Source of the DNA: Salvelinus alpinus
Lineage: Eukaryota; Chordata; Actinopteri; Salmoniformes; Salmonidae
Direction: 5' to 3'
Length of the DNA: 64,000 nucleotides
Assembly: GCF_045679555.1 (NCBI RefSeq)
Contig: NC_092098.1
Coordinates: 21,606,038 to 21,670,037 of the forward strand
This document shows positions 1 to 20,561 of the stretch, piece after piece (positions within the stretch are counted from its first letter, which is position 1; every line of letters starts with the position of its first letter). The position numbers were made by a program, and so were the translations under genes. The notes beneath the pieces are model-generated. The model was not told the DNA's origin. It ran no database searches and saw only the letters and a list, made by a program, of their open reading frames with translations.

Positions 1-1135
1 ATGCTAAAAAAAAAGAAGTATACACAACTGGCCGAAACTGGCAAGAGGCTACGTGTATTTATTAATAGTATGTACAATGTATACCATCATAAAGTTGACA
101 TAATATATTGACAAAGTCAAAGTATGAATATTGCCCCTGCTTATTTGAGAGTTGTCTCTTGATAATCCATTTTTTTCTCATCTTATGAATCTCTCATTTT
201 ATTGATTTCATTTAGTTTAATTTCATTATTCTCTATTAATTATCCTTAAAGTGTATCTGAGGCACACAGGGAAAACATGAATAAAATAAGCGTAAAAAAA
301 AAAAAAAATTAATACAACAAAAACATCAAAACTATCATTTACTTATGTGGGTGTACATATCTATAAAAACAGTAACTACATGATAGCATTTTGTTTGAGC
401 CAGGAGAAACTTTAAGAATTGATGATTTATCTTGATTTTCCTTGAACAGTGTCACTGTGGAAAGTCGGTTCTCTATCTCCCTGTCTGTAGTCTCTTGAGT
501 GTTAATGGATTCACTTATTCTCTTGCTTTTCCAGCCCATCACTCTATTCCCTCTACTGTCACTTTTTTCACCCTGTCACAGAGACACACAAATCTACTGT
601 AGCACAGAAAATCCATTTTAGGGATATTTGGGACTTCTGAGTAAACAAACCAAAAACAGAATTGTCCAATAACTACCTCTCCCCCATTTAGCTCAAGGGA
701 TAGTTTCTCTCAGAAATAAACATGTACTGTATATGTGTGTGTGTGTTTTAGTTTAGCAGATGTGAGGATTTTATTGAATTTGGTCACGTCTTTTACGGTG
801 GTTCCAATGACATATGGTACTCGAGTGTGTGCTGTGTACATATCAGTTGTGGGTAGTGTTGGCATTTGTTTGTAATTCTGGTGGACTCTTCCTGCATACA
901 ATGGGATTGGTAACATGTCAAATTGCAAGTGGCGTGTGTGTCTGTGTAAACTCATACCTAATTGGCGTTATATATATATTATGTACAATGTTTCAATGTG
1001 TATGTGTACATCTTTACGTACAGTGTGAATACAGTGTGCAAACTATGTGTACCAAAATGTGAGATGTGAATACTTTGTATGATCAATAGTGTGTGTGTGT
1101 GTGTGTGTGCGTGCACGCATGGCTCAGGTAACTTG
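1..1135. other. 3' flank of gnb2, no gene seen
   Basis: AT-rich sequence below the gnb2 stop codon. The part nearest the stop is the likely gnb2 3' UTR on the minus strand and includes short GT runs around 735-746 and 1090-1110. I see no conserved protein, RNA gene or recognisable transposon in the rest. Confidence 0.6.
770..775 (-). promoter_or_regulatory. gnb2: candidate gnb2 polyadenylation signal
   Basis: The minus strand reads AATAAA here, about 360 bases past the gnb2 stop codon. It is the first canonical hexamer I found downstream of the stop. Actual use is inferred. Confidence 0.45.
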
Positions 1136-6771
<5,636 letters not shown>

Positions 6772-7884
6772 TTTGGATCCCTGGCCTCGTCGATATCCTC
6801 TGTCACTCAAACAGTCACCTGGTGGGAACAAAGGATGGAAAACAGGATGAGAAGTGAAACTTAAAACCGTCCAAGAGAAGAAACGTCAAAATAGAATGAT
6901 GGACAGTGCCTGCGTCAGAACAAACCAATCATCCCGCTTGTAATGTAATATGTGCTATGTTTGGTCATGACATAGCATGCGTATCAGGTTGAATAATTTG
7001 ATTGCAGTGTTATCATGGTGAGTAATTGACTCAAACTACATCAGAGGTCTTGTGGTCCTCTGCTGGTCTCAACCTGATCAATGGGTGTGATCTGATCATA
7101 ATCATTTTGGCATATTTCACCCGGAGGATAGTTGTTTTACACCATCACAAACATGGCTGCAGAGCGGCAGCTAGATTGAGTAAATTGGGTATATAAACTG
7201 TAAAATAATACTTAATTCAGTATTTTAAGCGCATGGTTTACCAACATAGCACATGTAAAATATGGAAAGCTTGTAATCTGTATGTTTATGGTTGTACAGC
7301 CTTGTCTGGTTTAACAGTGGAGAATAATCTCTAATCTGGTATAATCTGAGAAAGCGCTTCATCATTTAATGGGCTCTCTTTGATATCCACAAATGACTTA
7401 ACGCACAGAAACAAGATTAGGATTACTGCATGCAGCATTTATTATTTATTACAGACACATTGAACAAAATGTGTGTGTTTGTTGTGTTCTTAAAGCAGTT
7501 TTGAATCTCTATTTAGCATAGCTATCATTCAAGGAATTTGGCAGTGGAATATTTCCATAATTACCATGTTATTGCCTGTTTCTTACTATATTTTTACAAC
7601 GACTTGTTAATGATTCAACATTCCAACGATTATGGTCGATTCTGGTAGACACAAAATGTCAATTTGTTCAATCTGCCGTATCAAAACTAATGTTTCTCTC
7701 TTTAATAGCCTCACGTACTAGTGATCTATGTTGTTCACACATTACATTTACAAAATGAAGGCATACTGTGCTCTGAAAACTATTTTACAGCAGGATCTGG
7801 ATCACCTAGTGAAATATCCTCTTGAAAATGGCTGATACTAGCATTATAACATACTACATTTCCAAATTACTACATTTTTCCCCC

Positions 7885-7978
7885 GTTAGACACGCGTTTC
7901 CAAAACTCGGTCCTGGGGACCCCAAGGGGTGCACGTTCTGGTTGTTATCCTAGCACTACACAGCGTCACAGGATCGCG
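7885..7978. repeat. fragment of a dispersed repeat
   Basis: The block containing CTCGGTCCTGGGGACCCC and GGGGTGCACGTTCTGG resembles a common teleost repeat, recognised from memory. It is a fragment that ends near the Tc1 copy beginning at 8004. Confidence 0.4.
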
Positions 7979-8003
7979 TTTGGGAAAAACTGCAATAGAC
8001 CAG

Positions 8004-9561
<1,558 letters not shown>

Positions 9562-9711
9562 TATATTGTTACCATCACATTGTTACCATTACTGTCATAT
9601 GTATATACTGTGTTCTAGTCAAGGCTCATCCTATATAACTACTGCTGTACACGTCTTTTCTATTCATATACGGTCCATACTCTCTACAGTACACACCATT
9701 ATATACATATA
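9562..9711. repeat. RSg-like LINE 3' region, left fragment
   Basis: The sequence around GTCAAGGCTCATCCTATAT resembles the 3' region of the salmonid RSg-1 retroposon (from memory). It appears to continue at 12521-12692, where the tail with GCATTTCGCTACAC and AATTTGATTT is found. Two Tc1 insertions lie between the fragments. Confidence 0.55.
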
Positions 9712-11205
9712 CAGTACCAGTCAAATGTTTGAGCTCTCATTCAAGGTCTTTTAAAAATATTTTCTACATTGTAGAATAATAGTGAAGACATCAAAACTAT
9801 GAAATAACACATATGGAATCATGTAGTAACCAAAACTGTTAAACAAATCAAAATATATTTGAGATTTTAGATCCTTCAAAGTAGCCACCCTTTGCCTTGA
9901 CATCTTGCACACTCTGGGCATTCTCTCAACCACCTTCCTAAGGAATGTTTTTCCAACAGTCTTGAAGGAGTTGCCACAAATGCTGAGCACTTGTTGGCTG
10001 CTTTTTCTTCACTCTGCGATCCAATTCATCTCAAACCATCTCAATTGGGTTGAGGTCGGGTGATTGTGGAGGCCAGGTTATCTGATGCAGCACTCCATCG
10101 CTCTTCTTCTTGGTCAAATAGCCCTTACACAGCCTGGAGGTGTGTTTTGGGTCATTGTCCTGTTGAAAACAAATGATAGTCCCACTAAGCACAAACCAGA
10201 TGGGATGGCATATTGCTGCAGAATGCTGTGGTAGCCATGCTGGTTAAGTGTGCCTTGAATTCAAAATAAATCACACACAGTGTCACCAGCAAAGCACCCC
10301 CACACCATCTCCTCCATGCTTCACGGTAGGAACTACACGTGGAGATCATCCGTTCACCTGACTCATCAGACCAAAAGGACAGATTTCCACCGGTCTAATG
10401 TCCATTGCTCGTGTTTCTTGGCACAAGCAAGTCTCTTCTTCTTATTGGTGTCATTTAGTAGTGGTTTCTTTGCAGCAATTAGACCATGAAGGCCTGATTC
10501 ACGCAGTCTCCTCTGAACAGTTGATGTTGAGATGTCTGTTACTTGAACTCTGAAGCATTTATTTGGGCTGCATTTTCTAGTTAACTCTAATGAACTTTTT
10601 CCTATGCAGGAGAGTCCGAGTCAGGGTCTTCCTTTCCTGTGGCGGTCCTCATGAGAGCCAGTTTCATTATTGGGCTTGATGGTTTTTGCGACTGCAATTG
10701 AAGAAACTTTAAAAGTTCTTGACATTTTCCGGATTGACTGACCTTCATGTCTTAAAGTAATGATGGACTGTCGTTTCTCATTGCTTATTTGAGCTGTTCT
10801 TGCCATAATATGGACTTGGTCTTTTACCAAATAGGGCTATCTTCTGTATGCCACCTCTACCTTGTCACAACAAAACTGATTGGCTCAAATTCATTAAGAG
10901 GGAAATAAATTCCACAAAGTAACTTTTAAAAAGGCACACCTGTTAATTGAAATCCATTCCAGGTGACTACCTCATGAAGCTGGTTGAGAGAATGCCAAGA
11001 GTGTACAAAGCTGTCATCATGGCATATGGAATCTCAAATATAAAATATATTTTAATTTGTTTAACACTTTTTTGGTTACTACATGGTTCCATGTGTGTTA
11101 TTTCATAGTTTTGATGTCTTCACTATTATTATACAATGTAAAAAATAGTAAAAAATAAAGAAAAACCCTTGAATGATTAGGTGTCCAAAATGTTGACTGG
11201 TGCTG
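9712..11205 (-). mobile_element. Tc1-like element, CAGTACCAGTC family
   Basis: Ends read CAGTACCAGTCAAATGTTTG and GTTGACTGGTGCTG. The minus strand carries the start of a transposase at 10621-10830. MARTAQISNEKRQSI and IRKMSRTFKVS form the first helix-turn-helix of the paired domain. Downstream frames are broken. The plus strand shows mirrored Tc1 motifs such as CCTGATTCACGCAG. It is followed almost directly by another Tc1 at 11214. Confidence 0.88.
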
Positions 11206-11213
11206 TATATATA

Positions 11214-12520
11214 CACTATATATACAAAAGTATGTGTTGTATGTGTTGACCCCCTTCAAATTAGCCACACCCGTTACTGACAGGTGTATACAATCAAGCA
11301 CACAGCCATGCAATCTCCATAGACAAACATTGGCAGTAGAATGGCCTTACTGAAGAGCTCAGTGACTTTCAACGTGGCACCATCATAGCATTCCACCTTT
11401 CCTACAAATCAGTTCGGCACATTTCTACCCTGCTAGAGCTGCCCCGGCCAACTGTAAGTGCTGTTATTGTGAAGTGGAAATGTCTAGGAGCAACAATGGC
11501 TCAGCCGCAAAGTGGTAGGCCACACAAGCTCACAGAACCGTCAAGTGCTGAAGTGTGTAAAAATCATCTGTCCTCGGTTGCAACACTCACTACCGAGTTC
11601 CAAACTGCCTCTAGAAGCAACGTCAGCACAAGAGCTGTCAGCAGGGAGCTTCATGAAATGGGGTTCCATGGCTGAGCAGCCGCACACAAGCCTAATTTCA
11701 TCCATGCGCAATGTCAAGCGTTGGCTGGAGTGGTGTAAAGCTCGCCGCCATTGGACTCTGGAGCAGTGGAAATGCGTTCTCTGGAGTGATGAATCACGCT
11801 TCACCATCTGGCAGTCCGACAGACTAATCTGGGTTTGGCAGATGACAGGAGAATGCTACCTGCCCAAATGCATAGTGACAACTGTAAAGTTTGGTGGAGG
11901 AGAAAAGGGAAAGGATGCATTCAACTGAAATGTGTCTTCCACATTTGACCCAACCCCTCTGATTCAGAGAGGTGCTGCCTTAATCGCCATCCATGTCTTC
12001 GGCGCCCGGGGATAATGGTCTGGGGCTGTTATTATGGTTTGGCCTGGGCCCCTTAGTTCCAGTGAAGGGAAATCTTAACACTACAGCATACAATGTCATT
12101 CTAGACGATTCTATGCTTTCAACTTTGTGGCAACAGTTTGGGAAAAGCACGTTCATGTTTCAGCATGACAATGCCCCTGTGCACAAAGCGAAGTCCATAT
12201 GGAAATGGTTTGTCGAGATCGGTGTGAAAGAACTTGACTGGGCTGTACAGAACCCTGACCTAAACCCCATTGAACGTATTTGGGATGAATTGGAACGCCG
12301 ACTCTGAGCCAGGCCTAATCGCCCAACATCAATGGCCGACCTCACTAATGCTCTTGTGGCTGAATGGAAGCAAGTCGCCACAGCAATGTTCCAACATCTA
12401 CTGGAAAGCCTTCCCAGAAGAGTGGAGGCTGTTTTAGCAGCAAAGGGGGGAGCAAATGCCCATGATTTTGGAACGAGATGTTCGACAAGCAGGTGTCCAC
12501 ATACATTTGGTCATGTAGCG
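11214..12520 (+). mobile_element. Tc1-like element with an internal insertion
   Basis: Ends are CACTATATATACAAAAGTAT and its degenerate complement, flanked by TA. Transposase pieces on the plus strand include [19 protein letters not shown], with the first catalytic Asp, at about 11745-11810. A later piece, FQHDNAPVHK then NPDLNPIERIWDELERRL, lies at about 12155-12305 with the second Asp and the Glu. Around 11904-12009 about 105 bases of unrelated sequence interrupt the gene and end GGCGCCCGGGG. I know this as part of another salmonid dispersed repeat. Confidence 0.9.
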
Positions 12521-12692
12521 TATTAATATTCTAGACTCCAACATTGCTTGTTCTGATATTTCTTAATTTCTTTATTTTTGGGATTTGTGTGTATTGTTTT
12601 GTTAGGTATAATGCACTGTTGGAAATAAATACATAAGCATTTCGCTACACCTGCAAAATAAAGCCCACGCGACCAATACAATTTGATTTTCA
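12521..12692. repeat. RSg-like LINE 3' tail, right fragment
   Basis: Contains AACATTGCTTGTTCTGATAT, GCATTTCGCTACACC and a terminal ACAATTTGATTTT. It continues the fragment at 9562-9711 and resembles the tail at 31707-31888. RSg-1 assignment is from memory. Confidence 0.55.
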
Positions 12693-12904
12693 CAGTTGAA
12701 TGTGACTGACAATAATATGGTAGGCCTATTTGTATTATATTTTGTGTGCAGCACTACTTTAAATTCACCAAAACAGTATTTGCTGTACCATGCACTTCCA
12801 TATCAACATGCTTAGCACTATAGGTGTGTTTTTGATCACATGCACAAGGAATTAGAAATTGGACCCAGGGGTAATAAGTAATCCTCCCATCTACATCCAA
12901 CCCA

Positions 12905-12937
12905 GAGAGAGAGAGCGAGAGCGAGAGCGAGAGAGGT
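12905..12937. repeat. GA/CGAG microsatellite
   Basis: Repeats of GAGAGA and GCGAGA over about 33 bases. Confidence 0.8.
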
Positions 12938-13144
12938 TTCACATTCAAATTCTATCCCAAATTGGGCACTAGTATTTACATGAGTTGGTGGGCCTATTCA
13001 AATCCGTTAGACACCGATGAAATACCTCTGACCATTCTACTCTGTTTTGCACATTAGATTTGCATCACTGTCAATACCATACCTCTGTCGGTGGCGGTGC
13101 AACGGTACTTGGAAAACACAGATATTAACAAAGAAAATGCCTTC

Positions 13145-13630
13145 ACAGACAGGTAGACTGCCTGTATCAGGTAGTATCACAAGTAGACTGTAGACTGCCT
13201 GTATCAGGTAGTATCACAAGTAGACTGTAGACTGCATGTATCAGGTAGTATCACAAGTAGACTGTAGACTGCATGTATCAGGTAGTATCACAAGTAGACT
13301 GTAGACTGCATGTATCAGGTAGTATCACAAGTAGACTGTAGACTGCATGTATCAGGTAGTATCACAAGTAGACTGTACACTGCATGTATCAGGTAGTATC
13401 ACAAGTAGACTGTAGACTGCATGTATCAGGTAGTATCACAAGTAGACTGTAGACTGCATGTATCAGGTAGTATCACAAGTAGACTGTACACTGCATGTAT
13501 CAGGTAGTATCACAAGTAGACTGTAGACTGCATGTATCAGGTAGTATCACAAGTAGACTGTAGACTGCATGTATCAGGTAGTATCACAAGTAGACTGTAG
13601 ACTGCATGTATCAGGTAGTATCACAGGTAG
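13145..13630. repeat. 37-base minisatellite, about 13 copies
   Basis: Tandem copies of a 37-base unit containing GTATCAGGTAGTATCAC and AAGTAGACTG. I count 13 occurrences of the core. The first two copies have GACTGCCTG and the later ones GACTGCATG. A variant, GTACACTG in place of GTAGACTG, occurs at 13375 and again 111 bases later at 13486, exactly three units on. This suggests a three-unit higher-order step. Copies are otherwise almost identical. Confidence 0.97.
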
Positions 13631-16017
13631 TGTTCACATTTTGCATATATTCCTCTAATCCCAGTGCGTCAAAGTTAGTTAGCATTACCTAACACTCACA
13701 TCACATGTTCCATGTTTGTTATTAAAGGCTTCCAACTTCACATGCACAAACAACCAGAAACATCCACATCATCACCATCTACTAGGCTAGGGAGACGAGC
13801 AATTAGCTGGGTCATTGTTCCCTGGGGGAAACCTCCAACCAGATGGATCACACAGCACTAATGGAAGGCGACAGGAGGAAATTAGTGGGTCCCAGTCTCC
13901 TGGCACAGCTGCTCATTTAGCCAATAAAGCACTAAAGGGGGTGGTGGTGGTGCATCATCACCAGAGACCAGGGTGGGAGAGGAGAGGAGTGGGCATCATG
14001 AAAAGTGATGAGACGCAATCGCCCATTGACATCATCAAATTTCTTGGACTTTGTTATCACAATGCAATTCACCTCATCAGGTAGTAACCAAACCAATCCC
14101 ATGTTGTCTGGACACAAATTCCTGTTCCTAACCCTTCCGCAAGAAAATCACTGTATGAGAGGATTTCTGGTAGAATTTAAGTGTTTGTCCACTGTTAAAA
14201 TCATTTAGAAAGCTGTATAAAAGGACACAAAACACAGAGCACGGCTGGATGAAATGTTCCTTATTGAATACAACTGGTTGTGGACCTCTACTCAGGTGTG
14301 GGGGGATACAGGGGTGCACAGGTTGTTCTTGATACTGTAGACTGAAGGCATAATTTACATAAATAAGTGTTGTAGGCCTATTGCAGATGTACAACAATTG
14401 TAAAATACACAGCAGACAAGATATTAAAGTGCCCCATCTAGGCCAGGATGTGTTCCACACAGTTCCTCTAATGAATTCTCTGGGAATGGAATGCTATATT
14501 TTAACGCTCACTTTAATCTGTATATGTAATAATTGTTAAAATGGTGCTGCTGTAGCCAATCTTATTCCAATCCACATGTGCGCAGGGCCCTGTACGCCCA
14601 TCACAAAGAGACAGATTGTTACAGAAGGCCTGATGATGGAACACTGCTGAATAGTGATGATGATATATTGTACCGAACAACCCACGTGTCCAGTGCTTAG
14701 AATATGTGGGCTAAAATGTAACCATAATAGCTCTTTAAGCCTTTTCTCAAAGACAAGAGATAACCAATGATAATTGACCTAAACTATGGGTCAAAGACAT
14801 GCTTCTGATTTAGAAGAATTATGCAAAATGACAATGTGGCCACACCCCTTATGTTCATGCACAGTAAATGATAGGCCTACTGGTCTATTCGGTTGATATT
14901 TCACAGAGAACCACGACTGGTAAACTCATATTAAGCACATTATATTAGCGTTATTGGATTGATGTTCGGTATAATTTTCTAGAATTCTAAACAAATTCCT
15001 TGCATTGAATGTGAAATCCATTTTAAGGTCAGATAGCAGCATAGACACTGTAACACAGCCCTCCCTGATCAACAAATAGGTTGCCTACATCGGCCTTGCG
15101 GCGCAACTCAGACGGCTACTCCCTCACTGCAAGCAACAGTAGCCTAGGCTACCCACAAATGTATAGAGCTACTTGACATATGTAGCAGTTACTTGATGAA
15201 TTTAAGGCCATAATTCGATTATTACAGCAGTGAGCCATGGGCATTCACGGTTAATGGCACTGACACCCTGGCAACCCTGGCATTTTTCCAAGCCGCTAAA
15301 TATGCAAACGCTTAAGGGGTTGTCTATTAATATAGGTTATCGTAATAATGTACAGCAAGTTATGCTATATGCAGATATAAAACAATTTGTACAGTGGGCA
15401 TGTTTGTCCATATGTATATATTTACCAAAAAATACAGATGAAAAACAATTTCATCGAAATGATGAGCATAGTCATGAATAGGCCCATCATCATCCAGCCA
15501 TCTTACATCCAAGACAATTCTGACAGCATTTTATAATGGATGGCTACCTGTTAGTTAATGCTTCCGATGAGGTTGCTGGTCTTTCTCGAAATAATATCTG
15601 GATGCAATGTTTCAAAAAGGCTGGGGGTGTTTATTGTCCCCTTTTTTCTTTAGAAAACGAAATAGGGACAAAAATATGTAGATATTTTCAATATCCTCTC
15701 TGCTCCTTTTCTTCTAGATTCTTGCTCAGAGTATCTCCAATGTAGGCTGTACAAATAAATATTAAAGATCGAAGTACAGAGACACCATATCTCCGTTTGA
15801 TTGGACCTCTTGAAAAGATGAGATCTGCTGTTGTGTTCCCGTTTCCTCTTCAGAATGGTTTGCCTTTCTACGCCCGAGACCTTCATAAACTCGAAAACAT
15901 CTTTGTTGGAGCGAGTTGAACACAATTGCCGTCTGTCCACGCATCAAAGAAAATGCACTGAACCTTATGAAATTAATAAATGGGTTTTCTATACTCCGCT
16001 TTTCTCTTGATTGTATT

Positions 16018-16110
16018 TTTCGTGATCCTCGCTTCCTTCCTCCCTTGCTAGTTCGCGGATCTCTTCCTCCTCCCTCTCTCCTCTCACTCCCTCGCTTCGT
16101 AATGACCGCC
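16018..16110. promoter_or_regulatory. tentative promoter-like CT-rich stretch
   Basis: The plus strand is strongly pyrimidine-rich with several CpGs, ending GACCGCCGCCTCCTCGTC. In the minus direction this resembles a purine-rich 5' UTR and could belong to the unplaced first exon of gnb2, about 9 kb upstream of its ATG. I found no convincing splice donor, so this is a guess. Confidence 0.2.
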
Positions 16111-17191
16111 GCCTCCTCGTCAAAAATGAATTATTAAATAAATTGCAAAACACAGGCTTAAGCTCTTGAGAGAAAAATATAAATACAATTTAAAAAGGGC
16201 TATCTTGCCGGAGGTACAGGAAACCCACCCATCGGTACACAAATAAATAAATAAAATAATAGCATGCAATAATATATATTCACATGAGGTGTTATTTTAT
16301 TTTTATCTCTAAATTGCAGAATTCTAATACATCTCACACAATAACGTAGTTTCAGATTAAATCTGCGCTTGCTAACGTTAGATCTCATAAACACGATTCA
16401 ACCACACCCATTTCGGGCTGTACCATTTTAGAACCCCCCTCTGGTGTCTTACTGGATACGGGTGGGAGGACTGTCAGAAGGTCCTCGGTCTACTGCAGAT
16501 TTAGATCATCACAGGGTCGCGTTTGTCTACTCTATGATAACTCTTTCGCGTCGTAGTTATTGACTAATCAGACTATCCCTCGGTGCAGTGTGCGCTTATA
16601 GCGTTAACTACTTCCACTAGCCTACAGGAAAATGACTGCCCACCCACCAAGAACCAAATAACTGTTGAAGTTGCTCCAATGGGCCTCAACTCATCACTCA
16701 GTATAGCAGATTTCTTACTTCTTCCCCTTCACTTTTTGATTAAACTACTTGTGTAATTAATACCTCAGAGTAACCTAATTACTCTGGAGATGTAACTAAG
16801 GGTTCCTTTAATTATTTTTATAATTAGCAGATGTGTGTCTGTGAGAGAGAAAGTGCAAGGCCATAAGCTGGTGAGAGCTGCTGGGGTTTTATCAAGCCAT
16901 GGTTTTATATTCATGATAGGGAGTAATCCGCTCATTTCGAAATCATCTGTCTGTCACATTTTTTTTTAAACTTTTGCTTTATTTACTGTCATTGACTGTG
17001 TGAACATTACAGTGCGATAGAGAGGTCAGAGGCCTGTGTGTACACACACACCACACAAATACACACAATACAGAATACACACGTCATTTGCATAATAATT
17101 ATATTCTTATAGGCTATATAATGCATTTTTAAACTGTCATTGAACTGTATACACTTTAGAGTATGATAGAGAGACAGAGAGGCGTGCACAT

Positions 17192-17308
<117 letters not shown>

Positions 17309-18492
17309 AAATATGCATAATCATTATATCCTTCTATTGTAATGCATTTGTAAGACAGGAGTAAACTAGAAACAAGCAGCTGGTTCTAAATGGCCATATA
17401 GGCCTGATAAATATATTCTATGGTTTAACTGGAGTAGACCATTGTTCAAAATTGGACCAAACAAACCAATAATTCTTATTTATAATAATGACCCTAGGGT
17501 AGGGGGAAACCTAGGCCTTCGATCAGTCAAAATTGCTGTTTCTTCAAAGAAAGACAACAACAAAAAAGATTGGATTTCCTGAGAGAATGCATTTTAATCA
17601 ACAAAACAATAACAAAAAAGCTCTCAATTTCTATATAAGTATGCTTACTCCCAGCTAAAACAATATTTTTTGGAGGTCTTACCCCAGAAACCCAGTGACT
17701 GGTTTTGGTTGAATTGGTGTCAGGACCTGCCATAGTCTGTGGATAGGTGAATGATCAACACACATCTAAAGGGAATGCATGATTTGCTTTATTTGACACT
17801 TTGTGTGTCAGTGCATTCCAAAAAGTCATTGGAAAAGCTGAAAGGTGTGCTTTGAAGTTCAACATAATACAGTAGACTACCTTCTTTGGGTCTGGTTGCA
17901 GTGCACTCAGTTTCAGACAAAGGGGTGATAGGGCTTGGACATGCAAGTTAGTGAAACAGCAAGGCAGCAATATTAGAGGCAGGGACGAGCCTCCTCCCCC
18001 TACACAAAGTAAGGCAATGGTACATCCCACCTGCCCTGTCCCTCTGCAGGCCCCATAAGGGACTGTAGTAAATGAGGATAGGTTGCCTAGCAACAGCAAG
18101 GGCTTGAGCAAAGAGATGGACACAAGGAGCCATATATCCACAGATTGAAAAGACGCATGCATGCACATATTATACGTGCCACTAAAAATGTCTTACTTCA
18201 ACTACTCAGAAGCATACATCGTCAGATTTTTTAGTTCCAATAGGGGTTCCCCTTAATCAGAGCAAAATCCACACATAGCCCTTTTCTGCAGTCAAATTAC
18301 CTTTAGTGTCCTCATGGGTGGAATGTCATTAATATTTTTCATAATTTCATAATGAATAAACATTTATTTATTTTTAATGCTAGAAATCCAGTGTTTCTAT
18401 GTCAAACAGTTTTGTTACATTTCAGTCTTCTGTGTTGTATATACAGTGTAATATTGGCATGCAAACTCAAAATTGAATATATTTCAACTCTG

Positions 18493-20056
18493 CAGTGCAT
18501 TCGGAAAGTATTCAGACCCCTTGACTTTTTCCACATTTTGGTACGTTACAGCCTTATTCTAAAATGGATGAAATATTTTTTCCCCTCATCAATCTACACC
18601 CCTCTGCCCCATAATGACAAAGCAAAAACAGGTTTTTTATTAAAAAGAAAAAACACAAATACCTTAATTACATAAGTATTCGAACCCTTTGCTATGAGAC
18701 TCGAAATTAACCTCAGGTGCATCCTGTTTCCATTGATCATCCTTGAGATGTTTCTACAACTTGATTGGAGTCCATCTGTGGTAAATTCAATTGATTGGAC
18801 ATGATTTGGAAAGGCACACACCTATCCCACAGGTAGGTCCCACAGTTGACAGTGCATGTCAGAGCAAAAACCAAGTCATGAGGTCAAAGATATTGTCCGT
18901 AGAGCTCTGAGACAGGATTGTGTCGAGGCACAGATCTGGGGAACGGTACCAAAACATTTCTGCAGCATTGAAGGTCCCCAAGAACACAGTGGTCTCCATC
19001 AATCTTAAATGGAAGAAGTTAGGAACCACCAGGACTCTTCCTAGAGCTGGCAGCCCGGCCAAACTGAGCAATCAGGGAAGAAGGGTCTTGGTCAAGGAGG
19101 GGACAAAGAACCTGCTGGTCACTCTGACAGAGCTCCAGAGTTTCTCTGTGGAGATGGGAGAACCTTCCAATCAGGTCTTTATGGTAGAGTGGCCAAACGG
19201 AAGCCACTCCTCAGTAAAAGGCACACGACAGTGCTCTTGGAATTTGCCAAAAGGCACCTAAAGGACTCTCAGACCATGAGAAACAAGATTCTCTGGTCTG
19301 TAGAAACCAACATTTAACTCTTTGGCCTGAATGCCAAGCGTCATGTTTGGAGGAAACCTGGCACCATCCCTACGGTGAAGCATGGTGGTTGCAGCATCAT
19401 GCTGTGGGGATGTTTTTCGGTGGCAGGGACTGGGAGACTAGTAAGGATTGAGGGAAAAATGAATGGAGCAAAGTACAGAGAGAAAATGAAAACCTTCTCC
19501 AGAGAGCTCAAGACCTCAGACTGGGGCGAAGGTTCACCTTCCAACAGGACAACGACCCTAAGCACACAGCCATGACAACGCAGGAGTGGCTTTGGGACAA
19601 GTCCCTAAATGTCTTTGATTGGCCCCACCAGAGCCTGGAGAGACCTGAAATAATCTCTGGAGAGACCTGAAAATAGCTGTGCAGCGAGGCTCCCCATCCA
19701 ACCTGACACAGCTTGATAGAATCTCCAGAGAAGAATGGGAGAAACTCCCCAAATGCAGGTGTGCCAAGCTTGTAGCATCATACCCAAGAAGACTCGAGGC
19801 TGTAATCGGTGCCAAAGGTGATTCAACAAAGTACTGAGTAAAGGGTCTGAATACTTATGTAAATGTGACATTTACGTTTTTTTATGTTTAATAGATTTGC
19901 AAAAATGTTGAAAAAACTGTTTTTGCTTTGTCATTATGGGGTATTGTGTGTAGATTGATGAGAAAGAAAAAACTATTTAATCAGTTTTAGAATAAGGCTG
20001 TAATGTAACAAAATGGGGCAAAAGTCAAGGGGTCTGAATACTTTTCGAATGCACTG
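18493..20056 (+). mobile_element. Tc1-like element, CAGTGCATTCGGAAAG family, copy 1
   Basis: Ends read CAGTGCATTCGGAAAGTATT and its near complement (TTTTCGAATGCACTG), with TA on the right. Plus-strand transposase fragments: the HTH region at 18920-19261 with RSGERYQNISAALKVPKNTV, then 19375-19575 with [15 protein letters not shown]. Stops and frameshifts separate the pieces, so it is inactive. The second copy, reversed, is at 58005-59628. Confidence 0.9.
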
Positions 20057-20561
20057 TATATGGTACAGGTGTCATCTTTTATTTTAAGCCCATAACCACG
20101 TGTGTGAGGTGTATACTTTTGTTTCAAAGTAGATTTGTTTGAGGCTACCAGGAAACACTCTGTGTTACCCTGATTTAGCCCACAACAGTAAATATGCTTT
20201 ACGTAAAAAGGCATGGTTAGCTGGAGTAAATTCCAAAACTGGGTGACTGCTCTTATCTTTTGACCATAAAGCTTTTCCTGATTAAACCTTTAGATAAACA
20301 CAATTGCGCATTTTGCGCTCTATTTTTGCATGCAAGAAATGTCCAAAGTCCAAGAGGCTGATTTGATGTTCAATTCTTTGCTTAAACAGTGGGTGGCAGT
20401 GGAACATTTAACAAAACATAGAGACCACAATTGTCCTAAAATATAATGTATTCCCATTTTAAGAGAATGTCACCTACTAGTCCCTGGAGACGTTGTTGGG
20501 TCACATCAATAGGAAGCTTTGTTCCCAAGGACACTGAATGCAAGAGTATGATAGGAATGGC

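Noticed and set aside
13145-13630. Possible CRISPR-like array
   Set aside because: Units are contiguous with no unique spacers, and the genome is a vertebrate; it is a minisatellite.
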